From CAMLIZ01 sp036231905 (GTDB lineage Bacteria > Pseudomonadota > Gammaproteobacteria > Burkholderiales > Burkholderiaceae_C): a stretch of DNA of 64,000 bases. The notes under the pieces were generated by a model. That model saw only the letters and a program-made list of their open reading frames with translations. It searched no databases and had not been told where the DNA came from. Position numbers and translations under genes: made by a program. This document shows, piece by piece, positions 43,160 through 52,253 of this stretch (its first letter is position 1; each line of letters opens with the position of its first letter). The stretch spans positions 1 to 64,000 of the forward strand of contig NZ_JAZARE010000011.1 of NCBI RefSeq assembly GCF_036231905.1, read 5' to 3'.

Positions 43160-46057
43160 TCATGAGCGCGCGTTGGCCGGTGGCGTGGGCGGGCCGGCAG
43201 CCTGGGCGGAGCGGGGGCCGAAGCGCCAGTCCAGCCGCAGCAGCGCGCCGATTTCGGCCAGCAGCTGGTCCAGGTTCACCGGTTTGGGCAGATAGGCGCT
43301 GGCGCCACCTGCCAGGATGTCCTGACGTTCGGTGTTGGTCGCGTTGGCCGACACCACGATGATCGGCACGCCGCTGCACTGCGGCAGCTGGCGCAGGCGA
43401 TGGGTGGCCTCGCGGCCGCCCATGACGGGCATGGCCGAGTCCATGAGGATCAGGTCCGGCGGCGCAGCCTGGGCGCGCTCCAACCCCGCCTGGCCGTTGT
43501 CCGCCTCGGTCACCTCGAACCCCAGCGGCGCCAGGAACTCCGTGATGGTGGCGCGATTGGCCGCGTTGTCGTCCACCACCAGCACCTTGCAGCGCGACCC
43601 CAGGTAGCCGGTGATGGCCTGGCCCGGCGGGCCCGGGGCGGCGATACCCGGTGCGCGGGCGGGTGCCACCGGCAGCGCCAGCTCGAACCAGAATCGGCTC
43701 CCCCGGCCCGGCTGGCTGTCGACATGGATGTCGCCGCCCATCAGCAGCACCAGCTGCCGACTGATGGCCAGCCCCAGGCCACTGCCGTGCGCACGCCGTG
43801 TCGCGTCGCCCACCTGCTCGAAGCGCATGAAGATGGCGGCCACCGCTTCCGGCGCGATGCCCACGCCGCTGTCCTCGACCTCGAAGCGCAGGCGCACCTG
43901 TGCGTCGGCCCGCCCCATGGCACGCACGCGCAGCGTCACGTGGCCCTGGTCGGTGAACTTGACCGCGTTGTTCAGCAGGTTCAGCAGCACCTGGCGCAAG
44001 CGCTTGGCGTCGAAACAGGCGGCGCCCGGCAGCCCGGCGGGAAGGTCGACCACGAAGCGCAGGCCTTTGTCGACCGCCTTCACGCGGATGATCTCGGCCG
44101 TCAGGTCCAGGAACGCGCGCAGTTCGACCGGCTCCGGCAGCAGCTCGAGCTTGCCCGCTTCCACCTTTGCCAGGTCGAGCACGTCGTCGATCAGCGCCAG
44201 CAGGTGCTCGCCGCTCTTCTCGATGGTGCCCAGGCCTCGCCGCTGGCGCTCATTGAGGCCGTCATCGCGTTGGAGGAGCTGCGCGAAACCGAGCACGGCG
44301 TTCAGCGGCGTGCGCAACTCGTGGCTCATGTTGGCCAGGAACGCGCTCTTGGCCTGGTTGGCCACGTCGGCCAGCTCCTTCGCCCGGGTGAGCTCGGCGG
44401 TGCGCTCGGCCACCAGCTCTTCCAGGCGCTCGTGGCTGCGCTTGAGCTCGGCCTCGGCCAGCTTGCGCGCGGTGACGTCGCTGGCAAAGGTCTCGATGAA
44501 GACCGGTCGGCCCGCCTCGTCGCGCACCAGCCGCGCGCTGAACGAGGCCCACAAGGTCTGGCCCTTGGCATGGCGCAGTTTCAGCTCCTGGTTGGAAATC
44601 GCCCCGTAGGCCACCAGGGTGGACAGGATGCGCTCGCGGTCCTCGGGGTGCGCATAGACCTGGTTTGCCAGGTCGGTCACCTTGCGCAGCACCTCGTCCA
44701 CGCTGTCGTAGCCGAGCATGCGCGCACCGGCCGGGTTGGCGCTGAGCACCCGCCCCTCCATCGAGACGCGGAAGATGCCTTCCAACGCACCCTCGACGAT
44801 GCTGCGGTACTTCTCTTCGCTGCGGCGCAGCGCCTCTTCCGCGCGTTTGCGTTCGGTGATGTCGGTGGAGATGCCGCACACCGCGTAGACCCTGCCGCTG
44901 CCGTCGCGCAGAGGGAACTTCACCGAGACGAAGGTGTGCGGGCCATCGTCCAGCGGCACCAGTTCCTCGGCCTGCTGCGCCGCGCCCGCGGCCAGCACCT
45001 TGCGGTCGACGGCCTGGTAGGCCGCGGCCCGCTCGGCCGGATAGAGATCGACATCGGTCCTGCCTTCGATGGCCAGCGCGTCGACGTGGTGCAGTTGCCC
45101 GTACCGGCGGTTCACCATGAGGTAGCGCCCTTGCAGGTCCTTCAGGTAGACGACCGCCGGCGAGTTGTCGATGATGGAGCGCAGGCGCTGCTCGCTGCTG
45201 CGCAGGGCGTCCTCCGCGCTCCGGCGCTCGGCGTTCTCCTGCCGCAGGTGCTCGTAGAGCGCCGCGTTCTTTGCGATCGAGGCGCGCAGGCCTTCCACCA
45301 TCGAATTGATCTTGCTCGCCAGCAGGTGCAGCTCATGGCGGCCGGAATCCTCCAGCACGAAAGGCTTGCCGCCCAGGTTGTCGATGTTCAGCCTGCCCAC
45401 GAACTCGCTCAGCTGCTGCAGCGGGCGCCCCAGCCAGCGGCGGACGACGTAGAGGAAGATGAACCACAGCGCCAGCGTCTTGAGGACCGCGTTCACCAGG
45501 ATCAGGACGAAGGCGTACTTCACCTGGTTCACGACGACCTGGCGGTTGGAAAACACGGTCCACCGGCCGATCACGCGCTGGGTGCCGTGCTCGTCCGTGT
45601 AGAGGATGGGGTACTCGCGGCTCAGCGGCTCGTCGAAAAGGCCCTGCTTCTGCGCCACTGGGGAAAGGCGCCCGTCTGACGCGGCGCTCAGGCGGCGACC
45701 CTGCGCGTCGCGCAGCAGGCCCTGCGCATGCACCAGGGCGCCGTTCTCGTCGTCGATCCTCACGCCCTGGACGATCGGGATCTCCTTGATCCCGGAGGCG
45801 ATCCCGCGCAGCACCTCCGTGTTGTAGTTCCACATCGCGTCGGAGAGGGCGCGGCCGAAGGTCTGCTGCATGGCCTGGATCTCTTCCACCACGCGGTCTT
45901 CGGTGTTGCGGTATTCCAGCGCCAGCTGGAGGCAGGTGACGACGACCGCCACCGCGAGATAGGCGCCGAAGATGATGCGCAGCAGCCGAGCGGCGATCGA
46001 ATCCCGCAGCCCTACCGCCGAATCGGCTGCGTCATCGTGCGGGGCAGGGGTGGCCAA
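43160..46057 (-). CDS. Membrane hybrid histidine kinase (2x PAS, HisKA, HATPase, REC)
   Basis: 965 residues. TM1 at about 28-48, a periplasmic domain of some 130 residues, TM2 at about 182-205, a HAMP-like linker, PAS domains at about 285-410 and 411-540, a coiled coil, HisKA with H579 in MSHELRTPLNAVLG, HATPase (NLLNNAVKFTDQG; EDSGVGIAP; GSGLGLAIS) and receiver domain with D873 in LILMDSAMPVMGG. It starts with TTG at 46057, supported by GGAGG six bases before. No separate regulator gene is adjacent. It follows a gene for a periplasmic binding protein on the same strand, which may sense for it. Confidence 0.85.
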   Translation of the reverse strand: MATPAPHDDAADSAVGLRDSIAARLLRIIFGAYLAVAVVVTCLQLALEYRNTEDRVVEEIQAMQQTFGRALSDAMWNYNTEVLRGIASGIKEIPIVQGVRIDDENGALVHAQGLLRDAQGRRLSAASDGRLSPVAQKQGLFDEPLSREYPILYTDEHGTQRVIGRWTVFSNRQVVVNQVKYAFVLILVNAVLKTLALWFIFLYVVRRWLGRPLQQLSEFVGRLNIDNLGGKPFVLEDSGRHELHLLASKINSMVEGLRASIAKNAALYEHLRQENAERRSAEDALRSSEQRLRSIIDNSPAVVYLKDLQGRYLMVNRRYGQLHHVDALAIEGRTDVDLYPAERAAAYQAVDRKVLAAGAAQQAEELVPLDDGPHTFVSVKFPLRDGSGRVYAVCGISTDITERKRAEEALRRSEEKYRSIVEGALEGIFRVSMEGRVLSANPAGARMLGYDSVDEVLRKVTDLANQVYAHPEDRERILSTLVAYGAISNQELKLRHAKGQTLWASFSARLVRDEAGRPVFIETFASDVTARKLAEAELKRSHERLEELVAERTAELTRAKELADVANQAKSAFLANMSHELRTPLNAVLGFAQLLQRDDGLNERQRRGLGTIEKSGEHLLALIDDVLDLAKVEAGKLELLPEPVELRAFLDLTAEIIRVKAVDKGLRFVVDLPAGLPGAACFDAKRLRQVLLNLLNNAVKFTDQGHVTLRVRAMGRADAQVRLRFEVEDSGVGIAPEAVAAIFMRFEQVGDATRRAHGSGLGLAISRQLVLLMGGDIHVDSQPGRGSRFWFELALPVAPARAPGIAAPGPPGQAITGYLGSRCKVLVVDDNAANRATITEFLAPLGFEVTEADNGQAGLERAQAAPPDLILMDSAMPVMGGREATHRLRQLPQCSGVPIIVVSANATNTERQDILAGGASAYLPKPVNLDQLLAEIGALLRLDWRFGPRSAQAAGPPTPPANARS

Positions 46058-46115
46058 GGCGCACCTCCGGGCGGTCGTTCACGAGTGAGCCGGACCGGCT
46101 GGCTGCCTGCACGGC

Positions 46116-46991
46116 TCACTCTGCGCTGAGGAACTTGGTGTCGTACAGGCGGCGAATCTCGCGCACGCCCTCGTCGTCCTGCCACAGCTCCATGATCTTG
46201 CGGTAGCGCGCCTTCGGCCGTTCCTCCCGGAGGATGGCATTCACATCGCCGATCACCTGCCGGCCCGGCGCGGTGTCCGCGCACATCACCCGGCCCAGCA
46301 CGGCCTCGGTCATTTCCGCAAAGGGCAGGCCGACCAGCTCACCGTCGTGGCCGAGCTTGCGCGCCGTGTAGGTGGCAAACACCGGGTACACATACAGGTA
46401 GTCGATGCGCCCGGCCAGCAGCATGCGAAGCGCATCGGTGTCGTCGGCATGCGAGGGCGGCTGGTAGCGGGCCAGCAGCGCCTCGATGGCGGGCCCGAAC
46501 GCTACGCCGCGGCCGAAGCTCGTCTGCATCGAGCCATTGGCGAGCAAGGCGTCGAGGGACAGCTCGCCAAAGGCGCTGAAGCGCGGCAGATCCTTCTTCC
46601 GGACGATGATGCGGCGCGGCAGCGAGAGCTGCGCCGGGATCGAGAAGACGGCAAACTCCTCCAGCGCCGCGCTGCGCGGGCTGCCGACAAAACACCAGAG
46701 GTCGCCCTTGCGCATCTCGTTCTGGATGCGCGGAAACGTGGCGACGACCGTCTGGTGGTCGAAGCGGACAAGCCGCTCCTGGAGCAGCAGCTGGATCTGG
46801 TCGCGGATGCCCTGGCCCTTGTCCGGCCCGTCCACGATCTGGTTGGGCGCGGCATGGGGCACGCCCCAGGTGATCCGGTCCTTGGCGAGCGCGCTGTTGG
46901 CCAGGGCCGCCGCCATGCACAGCGCCACGGCGACGCAGCGCAACAGCCGTCGCCGGCGCGGCAGGCGTGTGAAGGGGGTGGTTGGAACCAT
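46116..46991 (-). CDS. Periplasmic solute-binding-like protein upstream of the hybrid kinase
   Basis: 291 residues with a signal peptide (hydrophobic LRCVAVALCMAAALANSALA, cut before KD). The mature part is a small SBP_bac_3-like fold with ITWGVPHAAPNQIVDG, an MQTSFGRGVAFG segment and RIDYLYVYPVFATY. I recall this as a conserved family (TIGR02285-like) of unknown ligand. No permease or ATPase genes are nearby, so it is unlikely to serve transport. It stands 58 bases ahead of the hybrid kinase gene and may act as its extracytoplasmic sensor. ATG 46991 is used. Confidence 0.7.
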   Translation of the reverse strand: MVPTTPFTRLPRRRRLLRCVAVALCMAAALANSALAKDRITWGVPHAAPNQIVDGPDKGQGIRDQIQLLLQERLVRFDHQTVVATFPRIQNEMRKGDLWCFVGSPRSAALEEFAVFSIPAQLSLPRRIIVRKKDLPRFSAFGELSLDALLANGSMQTSFGRGVAFGPAIEALLARYQPPSHADDTDALRMLLAGRIDYLYVYPVFATYTARKLGHDGELVGLPFAEMTEAVLGRVMCADTAPGRQVIGDVNAILREERPKARYRKIMELWQDDEGVREIRRLYDTKFLSAE

Positions 46992-47114
46992 GCTGTGGCG
47001 ACACCAGGTGCTTGCACCGGCGGGCGGGGCGCCACTTCGACTGCGCGGGCGCCCGAGGCTGACCGCTGCCACTGGGCAGTATGCGCGCCGGCATGGGCAC
47101 CTGCAAGAGGGCCG

Positions 47115-47134
47115 GCCAGGGGTTGGCCCCTGGC
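47115..47134. other. Hairpin in the gap before the binding-protein gene
   Basis: GCCAGGGG-TTGG-CCCCTGGC is a perfect 8-bp stem with a 4-base loop in the 197-base gap between 46991 and 47189. No run of T follows on either strand, so it is not a convincing terminator. The rest of this gap shows nothing clear. Confidence 0.35.
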
Positions 47135-47188
47135 TCCCATACCATTCATCGCCAGCTCCTTCGCCTTCATGGAAGTAGCGCTTGACCC

Positions 47189-47299
47189 ATGGCAAACAGC
47201 CCGGACCTCGACCGCTTTGACGTTCAATTGCTGGACGCGCTGCAGCGTGACTGCCACAGCCCTGCCGAGGTGCTCGGCCAGCAGGTGGGCCCCTGGTCG
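47189..47299 (+). pseudogene. 5' fragment of an Lrp/AsnC-type regulator gene
   Basis: From ATG 47189 the first 35 or so residues, including LDRFDVQLLDALQRD and PAEVLGQQVG, look like the start of an Lrp/AsnC HTH domain. After about 47300 the likeness ends and the frame continues as low-quality sequence to 47506. The missing HTH recognition helix and effector domain make it non-functional. It overlaps the end of the SBP_bac_5-like fragment on the other strand, which marks a join between two broken genes. Confidence 0.4.
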
Positions 47300-47913
47300 A
47301 GCGTTCGCGCGAGACCCTCCACACCCGGCTGCGCCACCAGGGCATGCTGCCTTCCCTTGTTTGCACCGCGCGCGCATTCAAGGGCGGCCCCGACGGCAGA
47401 TGCATGCCGCACCTTCCACTGGCCTGACCCTGCAATCGACCTGTCCGGCCGTGGCCGCGCGATGCTCATTGCCGGATGGGCCGGCAGTTCCTCGAGCGCA
47501 GGGTAGGGCGCCGAAAGACGAAGCACCACGGTGTTCGCAGGTTCGTCGGCGTCAAGGCTCTGCGACGTGCCATCGGCTCGAAGGGAACCGCCACGCTGCA
47601 GCAGACCTATGAGCGTGGGCCCGAGGATGGAAGGCGACCCTGGCTGCAGGTGCCTCGACAGTGAATGGACCACATCACGAGGCGTGACACGCCGGCCATC
47701 ATCGAAGGAAGCGGGCAACAACGGAAGGCGCCACTCCAGGCCGTCGGCCGATATGTCAGGCAGGCGACTCAAACCCGGAGTGGGTGGATCGCTGAACCTG
47801 TTCTTTCTCAACAGCGTCTGGTACAGCGGCGCGATGAACGCAAGCGCGGGCCGGTTCGCCGCCAGGGGGTCGAGTTGAAAGTCGCCAGCCAGAAGACCGA
47901 GCCTGAGGATCAT
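47224..47913 (-). pseudogene. N-terminal fragment of an SBP_bac_5-type binding protein/regulator
   Basis: From ATG 47913 about 170 residues resemble family 5 solute-binding proteins: LAFIAPLYQTLLRK, VTPRDVVHSLSRHLQPGSP, NTVVLRLSAPYPALEELPAHP, and GSGQWKV where complete proteins have GTGPYKV. After about 47400 the likeness stops. The full family has around 500 residues and no signal peptide is present here, so it is truncated; it might come from an SgrR-like regulator, where this domain follows an HTH. Codons are less GC-biased than in the neighbours, consistent with decay. Confidence 0.5.
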
Positions 47914-48058
47914 GGGAACGCCACACGGTGAGTTCAAAGACCCAGTGTCGATTCACCGCAGCGCCGCTGGGCGGCGTTCAAGGGCCGCAATGCGCCGCCT
48001 GGCGTCGATTTTCGGGGGATGGGCTGTCGCAGCCGGCCATCGCGAGGCATGCAGCCCT

Positions 48059-49594
48059 TCATCGCTGGAGACTGACGACCACCACCGACTTCGGCGGCAA
48101 GTCGAGTGCCAGCGGCGTGCCAGTGGCCCCGGCACCGTAGGGCACCGGCACCAAGGCGTTCGGTTGCCCAAAGGTGTTGTGCGCGTCCATGGCGGCTGCG
48201 GTGATCACCCGGCCGCGCGCCGCGCCAGTGAGGTTGGTCTGCACGCGCGCGCGGCGCTGCGGATCGAGGTTGACCAGCGCCAGCACCGTGCTGCCGTCGA
48301 CCGCTCGCGCCACCGACGCGTCAACAGCCGGCAGTTCGACATCGCCTTCGTGCCACAGCGGCGCACTCAGCTGCGCTTTCAGCGGCGTGGCGCCGCGGAA
48401 CGACTTGTAGAGATCGAACGCGTGGTAGGTGGGCGTGAGCACCATGCGCGGGCCGTCGGTGAGCGCCAGCGCCTGCAGCACGTTGACCATCTGCGCGATG
48501 TTGGCCATCTTCACGCGGTCGGTGTGGCGGTGGAAGGCATTGAACGACAGCGCCGCCACCAGCGCGTCGCGCAGCGAGTTCTGCTGCTGCAGGAAGCCGG
48601 GGGGAGAGCCGGGCTCGGGGTCGAACCAGGTGCCCCATTCATCCACGTACAGCGCGATGCGCTGCTTCGGGTCGTGCTTGTCCATCAGGCGGCTCACGGC
48701 CGCGATGCGCGGCTCGATCCCCATCGCGCTCTTCAGCGTCTTGGCCCACTCCTGTGCGTTGAAGCCGGTGGCGCTGCCATGCTTGGACCAATCGCCCGGC
48801 ATCGTGTAGTAGTGCAGCGTCAGCGCGTCCATCTGCGGGCCGGAGCGCTCCATCAGCAGCTCGATCAGGTGGTCGTTGCCCTGGCCGTCGCCCGAGGCCA
48901 CGCGCACCACCGGCGCGTGCAGGAAGGTCGAGTACTGGTTGTGCAGGTCGGCCTGGTACTCGGGCCGCATGTTGCCGCCGCAGCCCCAGCTCTCGTTGCC
49001 GACACCGAAGTACTTGACCTTCCAGGGCATGTCGCGGCCGTTGCCGCGGCGCTCCTCGGCCAGGGCCGACTTGCTATCGGAGGTGAGGTACTCCAGCCAC
49101 TGCCCCATCGCGCGCGGCGGCATCGAGCCCATGTTGCCCGCGAGGTAGGCCTCGGCGCCGAGCTGTTCGGTCAGGTCCATGAACTCGTGCGTCCCCACAC
49201 GGTTGGGCTCGACAACGTTGCCCCAGATCTTGTTCAGCCGCGCGGGGCGCTTGGCCGGGGCACCGATGCCGTCGCGCCAGTCGTAGTCGTCTGCGAAGCA
49301 GCCGCCGGGCCAGCGCACCACCGGCACGCCCAGCTTGCGCAGCGCCTGCACCACGTCGTTGCGCCAGCCGCGGGTGTTGGGGATCTTCGAATCGGTGCCC
49401 ACCCACAGGCCGCCATAGATGCCGGTGCCCAGGTGCTCGGCGAAATGGCCGTAGACCTCCGGCTCGATGCGCGGGCCGGCCGCCTCGGCGCTCACGGTAA
49501 GGGTGGCCACGGCCGGCTCGGCTGCCGTGGTGGGCGTCACTGCGCCCGCGCACAAGGCCAGGGCAACGGTGGACAACAGCTGATGGGTCTTCAT
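48059..49594 (-). CDS. GH51 alpha-L-arabinofuranosidase, secreted
   Basis: 511 residues with a signal peptide (MKTHQLLSTVALALCAGAVT, cut near TTAAEP). TIM barrel plus C-terminal beta domain. Catalytic acid/base E201 in GVGNESWGCGGNM and nucleophile E319 in LYVDEWGTWFD; VRWPGGCFADDYDWRDGIG is a family hallmark. It removes terminal L-arabinofuranose from arabinan, arabinoxylan or arabino-xyloglucan. ATG 49594 is set by CAGGAG upstream; an ATG 12 codons earlier is less likely. It is the last gene of the glycosidase operon, 35 bases after the fucosidase gene. Confidence 0.92.
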   Translation of the reverse strand: MKTHQLLSTVALALCAGAVTPTTAAEPAVATLTVSAEAAGPRIEPEVYGHFAEHLGTGIYGGLWVGTDSKIPNTRGWRNDVVQALRKLGVPVVRWPGGCFADDYDWRDGIGAPAKRPARLNKIWGNVVEPNRVGTHEFMDLTEQLGAEAYLAGNMGSMPPRAMGQWLEYLTSDSKSALAEERRGNGRDMPWKVKYFGVGNESWGCGGNMRPEYQADLHNQYSTFLHAPVVRVASGDGQGNDHLIELLMERSGPQMDALTLHYYTMPGDWSKHGSATGFNAQEWAKTLKSAMGIEPRIAAVSRLMDKHDPKQRIALYVDEWGTWFDPEPGSPPGFLQQQNSLRDALVAALSFNAFHRHTDRVKMANIAQMVNVLQALALTDGPRMVLTPTYHAFDLYKSFRGATPLKAQLSAPLWHEGDVELPAVDASVARAVDGSTVLALVNLDPQRRARVQTNLTGAARGRVITAAAMDAHNTFGQPNALVPVPYGAGATGTPLALDLPPKSVVVVSLQR

Positions 49595-49629
49595 CTTGAC
49601 TCCTGAGGGGTTTTCGGAGAGTGGTTTCA

Positions 49630-51000
49630 TCAAGGTCTTGCTGAGGTGCGGAGTTCCAGCACCGTGACCGGCAGGCCGCGCTGCGGCGCGGGCACGGACA
49701 CGGTGAGGCCGTGCGGCCCGTCGCGCCATGCCACTTCGTCGCCAGAGAGGTTGCGCACCCCGGTCACCTGCCGGGGCAACATAGGCAGCTGCAGTTCGCC
49801 AGCCGGCCAGCGCGTCACGAAGAGGTAGCAGCGGTCGCCGCGCTGCGTCATGCCGTGGACGCCATCGACCGGCTGCAGCGGCCCGGGCCGCGTGCCGTAC
49901 ACCGCCTGGCCGTAACGCTGCAGCCAGCGCCCGACGCCGCGCAGCGTCTCGCTCTGCTTGGGCGGTATCACGCCGTCGGCATCCGGGCCCACGTTGGCGA
50001 GCAGGTTGCCGTTGCGCACGATCGCATCGACCAGCATGGTCACCAAGAAGTCGGTGCTTTTCACCTGGCCTTCCGGCACGTAGCCCCAGGCACCATTGAT
50101 CGAGAAGGTCTTCTCCCAGGGCCGTGCGCGGATCGGGCCCTTGATCGGGGCGTCGCCTTCCTCCACGTCGAAATCACCCTGCCAGCCCGAGCGCGGGTTG
50201 ATCACCACCTTGGGCTGGTGGCGCCGCACGAGACGGTTGAGCTTGTCGGGCTCCCAGAACCAGGCGGCGTCGGCATCGGTGCCCTGGTGGGCCAGCCAGC
50301 CGCCGTCGTACCAGAGGATGTCGATGCGGCCGTACTCGCGCATCAGCTCCTCGACCTGGCCGTAGGTCTGCTGCTTGAAGGCGCTCGCGTTCTCCGGCAT
50401 GTCCTTGGGGTGGAAGTAGGCCGGGAAGCGCCAGTCCAGCGGCGAGTAGTACAGGCCCACGCGCAGGCCCTGCCGGCGCACCGCCTGCACCCAGGGCGCG
50501 ACGAGGTCGCGCTTCGCCGCCGAATGCGGCGCATCGAACTGGCCGTGGCTGGCCCTGCTGGCGAACAGCGAGAAGCCGTCGTGGTGGCGGGCGGTGAGCA
50601 CCATGTAGCGCGCGCCGGCGTCCTGCGCCAGCGCGGCCCAGGCGTCGGGGTCGTAGTGCTGCGGATTGAACTGCTGTGCGAGCTTGGCGTACTCGGCCGC
50701 CGGCACCTTGTCGTTGAACATGTGCCACTCGCCCTTGGCGGGAATGGCGTACAGCCCCCAGTGCACGAAGACGCCGAACTTGGCGTCGCGCCACCAGGCC
50801 ATGTCCTGCGCGGGCAGCAGCAGGTCGGGGGCGAGCGTCGGGTCGGCGGTGGATGGCTTGAGGGCCGAGCGCAGCTCGTCGCTGACCGGCTCCGCGGCCC
50901 GCGCCGCGCCGGCCAGCAGGCAGCCGGCGACCGCCAGGGCCGAGAGTCGGCAGGCGGCCTTCATCGCAGCGCCCATGCGGCCCGGGCGCATGATCGCCAT
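49630..51000 (-). CDS. GH29 alpha-L-fucosidase, secreted
   Basis: 456 residues. N-terminal signal peptide (AACRLSALAVAGCLLAGAAR), then the GH29 barrel: AKFGVFVHWGLYAIPAKGEW, YMVLTARHHDGFSLF, and the nucleophile aspartate in DILWYDGGWLA. A C-terminal beta domain follows. It releases terminal L-fucose, for example from fucosylated xyloglucan, and so would feed the fucose operon at 27801-35900. The start at 51000 overlaps the GH27 stop (TGATG); an ATG at 50964 would also give a good signal peptide. Confidence 0.92.
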   Translation of the reverse strand: MAIMRPGRMGAAMKAACRLSALAVAGCLLAGAARAAEPVSDELRSALKPSTADPTLAPDLLLPAQDMAWWRDAKFGVFVHWGLYAIPAKGEWHMFNDKVPAAEYAKLAQQFNPQHYDPDAWAALAQDAGARYMVLTARHHDGFSLFASRASHGQFDAPHSAAKRDLVAPWVQAVRRQGLRVGLYYSPLDWRFPAYFHPKDMPENASAFKQQTYGQVEELMREYGRIDILWYDGGWLAHQGTDADAAWFWEPDKLNRLVRRHQPKVVINPRSGWQGDFDVEEGDAPIKGPIRARPWEKTFSINGAWGYVPEGQVKSTDFLVTMLVDAIVRNGNLLANVGPDADGVIPPKQSETLRGVGRWLQRYGQAVYGTRPGPLQPVDGVHGMTQRGDRCYLFVTRWPAGELQLPMLPRQVTGVRNLSGDEVAWRDGPHGLTVSVPAPQRGLPVTVLELRTSARP

Positions 51001-52208
51001 CAGAGCACCGGCGTGATGCGCAGCATGATCACGCCGTGCGGGGCGACCTTGCCGCCGTAGCTGCCGATGACGTTCTTCGTGAGCTTCTTGCTCCACAGGT
51101 CCTTCACGTCGGCCTTCTGGCCCGCGGGGAGCCTGAGCAGGTCCCAACCCACTTTCATGTCGGCGGGTGTCTTGCCACGGTTGAACAACACCACCGCCTG
51201 CTCGCCGCCCTTGAGCGCGCGCACCCAGATCTCGAGGTCGCCTTCCTTCAGGATGCGCCGCCCTTGCTGGCCCAGCGGGTCCTGGTCGATGGCGATGACG
51301 TCGGCATTGGTCAGGATGCGGCGCGTGTCGGCGTCCATCCTCGACAGGTCGTTGCCGGCGATCAGCGGGGCGGCCAGCATGGCCCACAGCGAGAAGTGCG
51401 CCTCGTACTCGGTCGTCGTCATGCCGCCGTTGCCGACTTCCAGCATGTCCGGGTCGTTCCAGGCGTTGGGTGCCGAGGGGCGCTCGCGCTCGGCCTGCAT
51501 GTCGAGGATGTTCGTCATGCCGTGCGACCATTCCTTCTTGCCTTCCCAGGCGTCATAGATGTCGCCGGTGGTGCGCCACAGGTGGCCGACCGTCGGGCCC
51601 CAGCGCTCGGGATGGTCGGTGCCCCATTCGCAGATCGACAGCACGATGTCGCGGCCGGACTCGCGCAGCGCCTTGGCCATGATGGTGTAGGCGGCCTCGG
51701 CGTTGCGGGTGCCGGTGTGGCACCAGTCGTACTTGAGGTAATCCACGCCCCACCTGGCGTACTGGCGCGCGTCCTGGAACTCGTGGCCGGCGCTGCCGGG
51801 GCGGCCGCCGCAGGTGAGCGAGCCGGCGTCGGAATAGAGCCCGAACTTCAGCCCCTTGGAATGCACGTAGTCGGCCAGCGCCTTGATGCCGCTGGGGAAG
51901 CGCTCGGGGTCGGCCTGGATGTTGCCGTCGGCATCGCGGCTCTTCTGCCAGCAGTCGTCGATGACGACGTACTGATAGCCGGCGGCCTTCATGCCCGAAG
52001 CTGCCATCGCCTCGGCCTGCTGGCGGACCAGCTGCTCGCTGACGTTGCAGCCGAACTTGTTCCACGAGTTCCAGCCCATCGGCGGCGTGGGCGCCACGTT
52101 CGGCTTGGGCGCGTCGAGCTTGAGGGTCTCATGGGCCTGGGCGGGCGCGGCGGCGATGACGCCGAGCAGGGCGACGGCGTAAACGGCGCGTCGGAACAGC
52201 GAATGCAT
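51000..52208 (-). CDS. GH27 alpha-galactosidase, secreted
   Basis: 402 residues, signal peptide MHSLFRRAVYAVALLGVIAA ending at AQA. GH27 barrel with TPPMGWNSWNKFGC, VVIDDCWQ, nucleophile D161 in YLKYDWCH and acid/base aspartate D254 in NDPDMLEVG. It removes terminal alpha-D-galactose. AGAGGA precedes the ATG. It lies 45 bases after the serine-hydrolase gene and overlaps the fucosidase start by one base. Some GH27 enzymes are beta-L-arabinopyranosidases, which would also suit plant side chains; the motifs seen do not decide this. Confidence 0.92.
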   Translation of the reverse strand: MHSLFRRAVYAVALLGVIAAAPAQAHETLKLDAPKPNVAPTPPMGWNSWNKFGCNVSEQLVRQQAEAMAASGMKAAGYQYVVIDDCWQKSRDADGNIQADPERFPSGIKALADYVHSKGLKFGLYSDAGSLTCGGRPGSAGHEFQDARQYARWGVDYLKYDWCHTGTRNAEAAYTIMAKALRESGRDIVLSICEWGTDHPERWGPTVGHLWRTTGDIYDAWEGKKEWSHGMTNILDMQAERERPSAPNAWNDPDMLEVGNGGMTTTEYEAHFSLWAMLAAPLIAGNDLSRMDADTRRILTNADVIAIDQDPLGQQGRRILKEGDLEIWVRALKGGEQAVVLFNRGKTPADMKVGWDLLRLPAGQKADVKDLWSKKLTKNVIGSYGGKVAPHGVIMLRITPVL

Positions 52209-52253
52209 GAAAGGTCCTCTGGAAAGAAGGGCGTGGAACGGAAAGGGCGTGGT

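Noticed and set aside
47115..47134. Hairpin as a rho-independent terminator
   Set aside because: The stem is perfect but no T-run follows on either strand, and its place in a promoter gap does not suit a terminator.
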